This document shows, piece after piece, positions 62,007-64,000 of a DNA stretch of 64,000 nt. The DNA comes from Bradyrhizobium sp. dw_411 (GTDB lineage: Bacteria > Pseudomonadota > Alphaproteobacteria > Rhizobiales > Xanthobacteraceae): contig NZ_JAAVUY010000001.1 in assembly GCF_018449695.1 (NCBI RefSeq), positions 124,001-188,000 on the forward strand, written 5' to 3'. The position numbers and the translations under genes are program-made. Each line of letters opens with the position of its first letter. The stretch's first letter is position 1. The notes under the pieces are model-generated. The model worked only from the letters and a program-made list of their open reading frames with translations, was not told the origin of the DNA and made no database searches.

Positions 62007-62130
62007 CGAGACGGGGACCCGGAGAAATACAGTTATGCATTTCCGTGAAAATGCGTTGAACTGTCAAGACGCTAAATGAGATTTGGCCTGCGTGAAAACA
62101 GATGACAAACGGCCGGATTGGGGATTGTGG

Positions 62131-62160
62131 CAATGCCCGCCATGCGAAATGACGGCATTG
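62131..62160. repeat. Hairpin between sppA and ihfB
   Basis: CAATGCC (62131-62137) / GGCATTG (62154-62160) with a partly paired interior (GCCAT / ATGAC). No U-run on either strand. It may be a relic of family C, which also ends in GCAATGAC. Confidence 0.45.
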
Positions 62161-62176
62161 AAACCGGACTTATGGT

Positions 62177-63157
62177 TCAATTGCCCCCTGCCGGATGCCA
62201 CAGCGCCAGCATGCCATCGAGGTTCAGCCGATCGACCGCCTGCACCACGCCGGCCTGTTCGACCTGACGCGCAATCGCGCTCAGACCAAGCGCGTCCAGC
62301 GTGATCGAGGCGGCGGTCCGCAGGAAGGTCAGGTCGCCAAACCGGGGCGTCAGCTTGTAGTCCTGCACCGGCAGATCGCTCTTGACGCCCTTCTGCGCCA
62401 CCAGCCACGCGACCGCGGTTTTCTCGTCGCCGAGCTGATCGATCAGCTTGAGATCGACCGCCTGATGGCCGGTGAAGACGCGTCCGTCCGCGACCTTTTC
62501 GAGCAGCTCGTCGTCCATGCCGCGGCGCTCTTTCACGAGATTGCGAAACCAGGCGTAAGAATCCTTCACCAACGCATCGAGCGCGGCGCGCGCTTCCGGA
62601 CTGGTCGGCTCAAACCCGTTGGGGGCGGCCTTCAGCGGCGAAGACTTCACCTCTTCGACCTTGACGCCGACGGTCTTCAGCAATTCCGAGAAATTGGGAA
62701 ATTGAAACAGCACGCCAATCGAACCCACCAGCGAACTCTGCTGGGCGACGATGTGATCGGACGCGATCGCGGCGATGTAGCCACCGGAAGCGGCCAGTCC
62801 CTCGACCACCACCACCAGCGGCTTCTTGGCTTTCAGGCGCACCAGCGCATCATAAAGCTGTTCGGAGCCGGCCGTGGTGCCTCCAGGTGAATTGATATGG
62901 ACGACAACCGCCGCGGCCTTCGATTTTTCCAGCCGCTCCAGTGCGGCGACGCGTTCCTGGTCGCTGCGGATCAGGCCTTCGATATTGACGCGGGCAATCG
63001 AGCCTGAGGCCGCGAGCGAACCGCGCCCGCCCGGCGTCGCCACCGCACCCACCGCGATGATCGCGGCGATCGCGATCAAGGCCGCGACCACGCGCCAGAA
63101 TGTCAGCTTGCGGCGTATCCTGCGGCGATCGACGATCACGTCTGAATCAAGCGACAT
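62177..63157 (-). CDS. sppA: Signal peptide peptidase SppA (short form)
   Basis: 326 residues from ATG 63157 with GGGAG upstream; longer open frame to 63310 crosses the rpsA terminator and is rejected. One N-terminal membrane helix (about 20-42, WRVVAALIAIAAIIAVGAVA). ClpP-like fold with VVVHINSPGGTTAGSEQL, nucleophile Ser in EGLAASGGYIAA and likely Lys in EVKSSPLKAAPN. Digests remnant signal peptides in the inner membrane. Confidence 0.93.
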   Translation of the reverse strand: MSLDSDVIVDRRRIRRKLTFWRVVAALIAIAAIIAVGAVATPGGRGSLAASGSIARVNIEGLIRSDQERVAALERLEKSKAAAVVVHINSPGGTTAGSEQLYDALVRLKAKKPLVVVVEGLAASGGYIAAIASDHIVAQQSSLVGSIGVLFQFPNFSELLKTVGVKVEEVKSSPLKAAPNGFEPTSPEARAALDALVKDSYAWFRNLVKERRGMDDELLEKVADGRVFTGHQAVDLKLIDQLGDEKTAVAWLVAQKGVKSDLPVQDYKLTPRFGDLTFLRTAASITLDALGLSAIARQVEQAGVVQAVDRLNLDGMLALWHPAGGN

Positions 63158-63308
63158 CGAAAATTCTCCCGGAAGCGGTCCTGATGGGTTCGCAAGGTAT
63201 TCTCTGCACAACCCTAATGTATCGTGCCTCAAATACATCAATTGCGGCGCAATATGAAGAAAACATGGCCCTTTGCCGTTCGGCCGGCCGCTGAAGCAAT
63301 ATGACAAC

Positions 63309-63338
63309 AAAAAAGGCCCCGGTTGCGAACCGGGGCCT
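63309..63338 (-). terminator. Intrinsic terminator of rpsA
   Basis: Reading minus: GGCCCCGGTT-CGC-AACCGGGGCC, a perfect 10-bp stem followed by six T. Placed 25 bases after the rpsA stop. Separates rpsA from sppA. Confidence 0.93.
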
Positions 63339-63361
63339 CGTTTTTGTGACGACGAGTAAGC

Positions 63362-64000
63362 TTACTTGTCGGTGCGCTGCTTGAGCGCGGTGCCGAGAAT
63401 GTCGCCCAGCGTCGCCCCCGAATCGGAGGAGCCGTATTGTGCGATGGCTTCCTTCTCTTCGGCGACTTCCAGTGCCTTGATCGAGACCTGCACCTTGCGG
63501 GCCTTCTTGTCGAACTGGATCACGCGCGCATCGACCTTTTCGCCGACGGCGAAACGCTCGGCGCGCTGATCGGAACGCTCACGCGCCAGCTCGGACCGCT
63601 TGATGAAGGTGGTGAAATCGGTACCGGAGATCTTCACCTCGATACCGCTTTCCTTCACTTCGAGGATCTCGCAGGTCACGACCGCGCCCTTCTTGACGTC
63701 GCCCGGCTCGGCGAACGGATCGCCCTCGAGCTGCTTGACGCCGAGCGAGATGCGCTCCTTCTCGACATCGACGTCGAGCACCACGGCCTTGACCATGTCG
63801 CCCTTCTTGAAGTTGTCGATCACCTGCTCGCCCGGAAGCTTCCAGTCGAGGTCGGAGAGATGGACCATGCCGTCGACGTCGCCTTCGAGGCCGAGGAACA
63901 GACCGAACTCGGTCTTGTTCTTGACTTCGCCTTCGACGGTCGATCCGACCGGGAACTTCTCGATGAACACTTCCCAGGGATTGCGCATGGTCTGCTTGAG
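63362..64000 (-). CDS. rpsA: 30S ribosomal protein S1, C-terminal part (5' end outside window)
   Basis: About 212 codons visible, continuous to the window edge. Two S1 RNA-binding repeats: VGSTVEGEVKNKTEFGLFLG and KGAVVTCEILEVKESGIEVK, with ELARERSDQRAERFAVGEKV, and the alphaproteobacterial tail SSDSGATLGDILGTAL. The Met at 63988 is internal to the protein. Binds mRNA on the 30S subunit. Confidence 0.95.
   Translation of the reverse strand, partial: LKQTMRNPWEVFIEKFPVGSTVEGEVKNKTEFGLFLGLEGDVDGMVHLSDLDWKLPGEQVIDNFKKGDMVKAVVLDVDVEKERISLGVKQLEGDPFAEPGDVKKGAVVTCEILEVKESGIEVKISGTDFTTFIKRSELARERSDQRAERFAVGEKVDARVIQFDKKARKVQVSIKALEVAEEKEAIAQYGSSDSGATLGDILGTALKQRTDK

Noticed and set aside
63158..63310. 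N-terminal extension of SppA to 63310
   Set aside because: It would start inside the rpsA terminator hairpin; GGGAG precedes the ATG at 63157.

Overview
The window looks like chromosomal core sequence from a high-GC alphaproteobacterium of the Bradyrhizobium / Rhodopseudomonas / Nitrobacter / Afipia group (Nitrobacteraceae). The evidence is the divergent fabA-irr pair with an Irr that carries the Bradyrhizobium-type heme motif (GCPWHD) and His cluster, a DivL-like kinase with Tyr in place of His, the lnt-XRE-trmB and rimP-nusA-infB neighbourhoods, and the small palindromic intergenic repeats. There is no rRNA, tRNA, CRISPR array, prophage or transposase. This is a dense housekeeping region.

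Layout. 1-7.2 kb: partial adenosine kinase-like gene (minus), then murJ, trpS, a universal stress protein, an Nfu-type Fe-S carrier, tsaB-rimI, a Fur-family regulator and a HAD phosphatase. 7.4-14.7 kb: miaB-phoH-ybeY-corC-lnt, an XRE regulator and trmB. A DUF2336 gene (minus) separates these from the translation operon rimP-nusA-ylxR-infB-rbfA-truB-rpsO-pnp (16-26.4 kb), which has a promoter plus terminator-like leader at its head and a strong terminator at its end. 26.6-36.3 kb: GNAT, GST, the fabA-fabB-fabI unit (minus) divergent from irr, an SH3 protein, a D-2-hydroxyacid dehydrogenase, a divergent LysR/aldo-keto reductase pair and a MoeB/ThiF enzyme. 36.4-43.1 kb: a peptidoglycan-binding pseudo-protease, mutM, then ubiE-ubiB-coaBC-dut. 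43.3-55.8 kb: divL, a tsaE-amgK fusion, a PilZ protein, murU, addB-addA and trxA. 55.8-64 kb (all minus): rpsA (partial), sppA, ihfB, lapA, trpF-trpB-trpA, accD and folC.

The most unusual locus is coaBC. The CoA-biosynthesis enzyme carries an N-terminal FitA-type ribbon-helix-helix DNA-binding domain. The 39 bp that begin at the ubiB stop codon, just upstream of coaBC, hold four TGATNGCA-like half-sites arranged as two palindromes, which suggests a self-repressing metabolic enzyme. The same protein also lacks the cysteine known to be essential in E. coli CoaC. Other oddities are an AccD with a lost zinc ribbon, an AKR without its catalytic His, a degenerate HtrA-like protein, an RNase III-type pnp leader stem, an inverted-repeat element between trpB and trpA, and several families of palindromic repeats.
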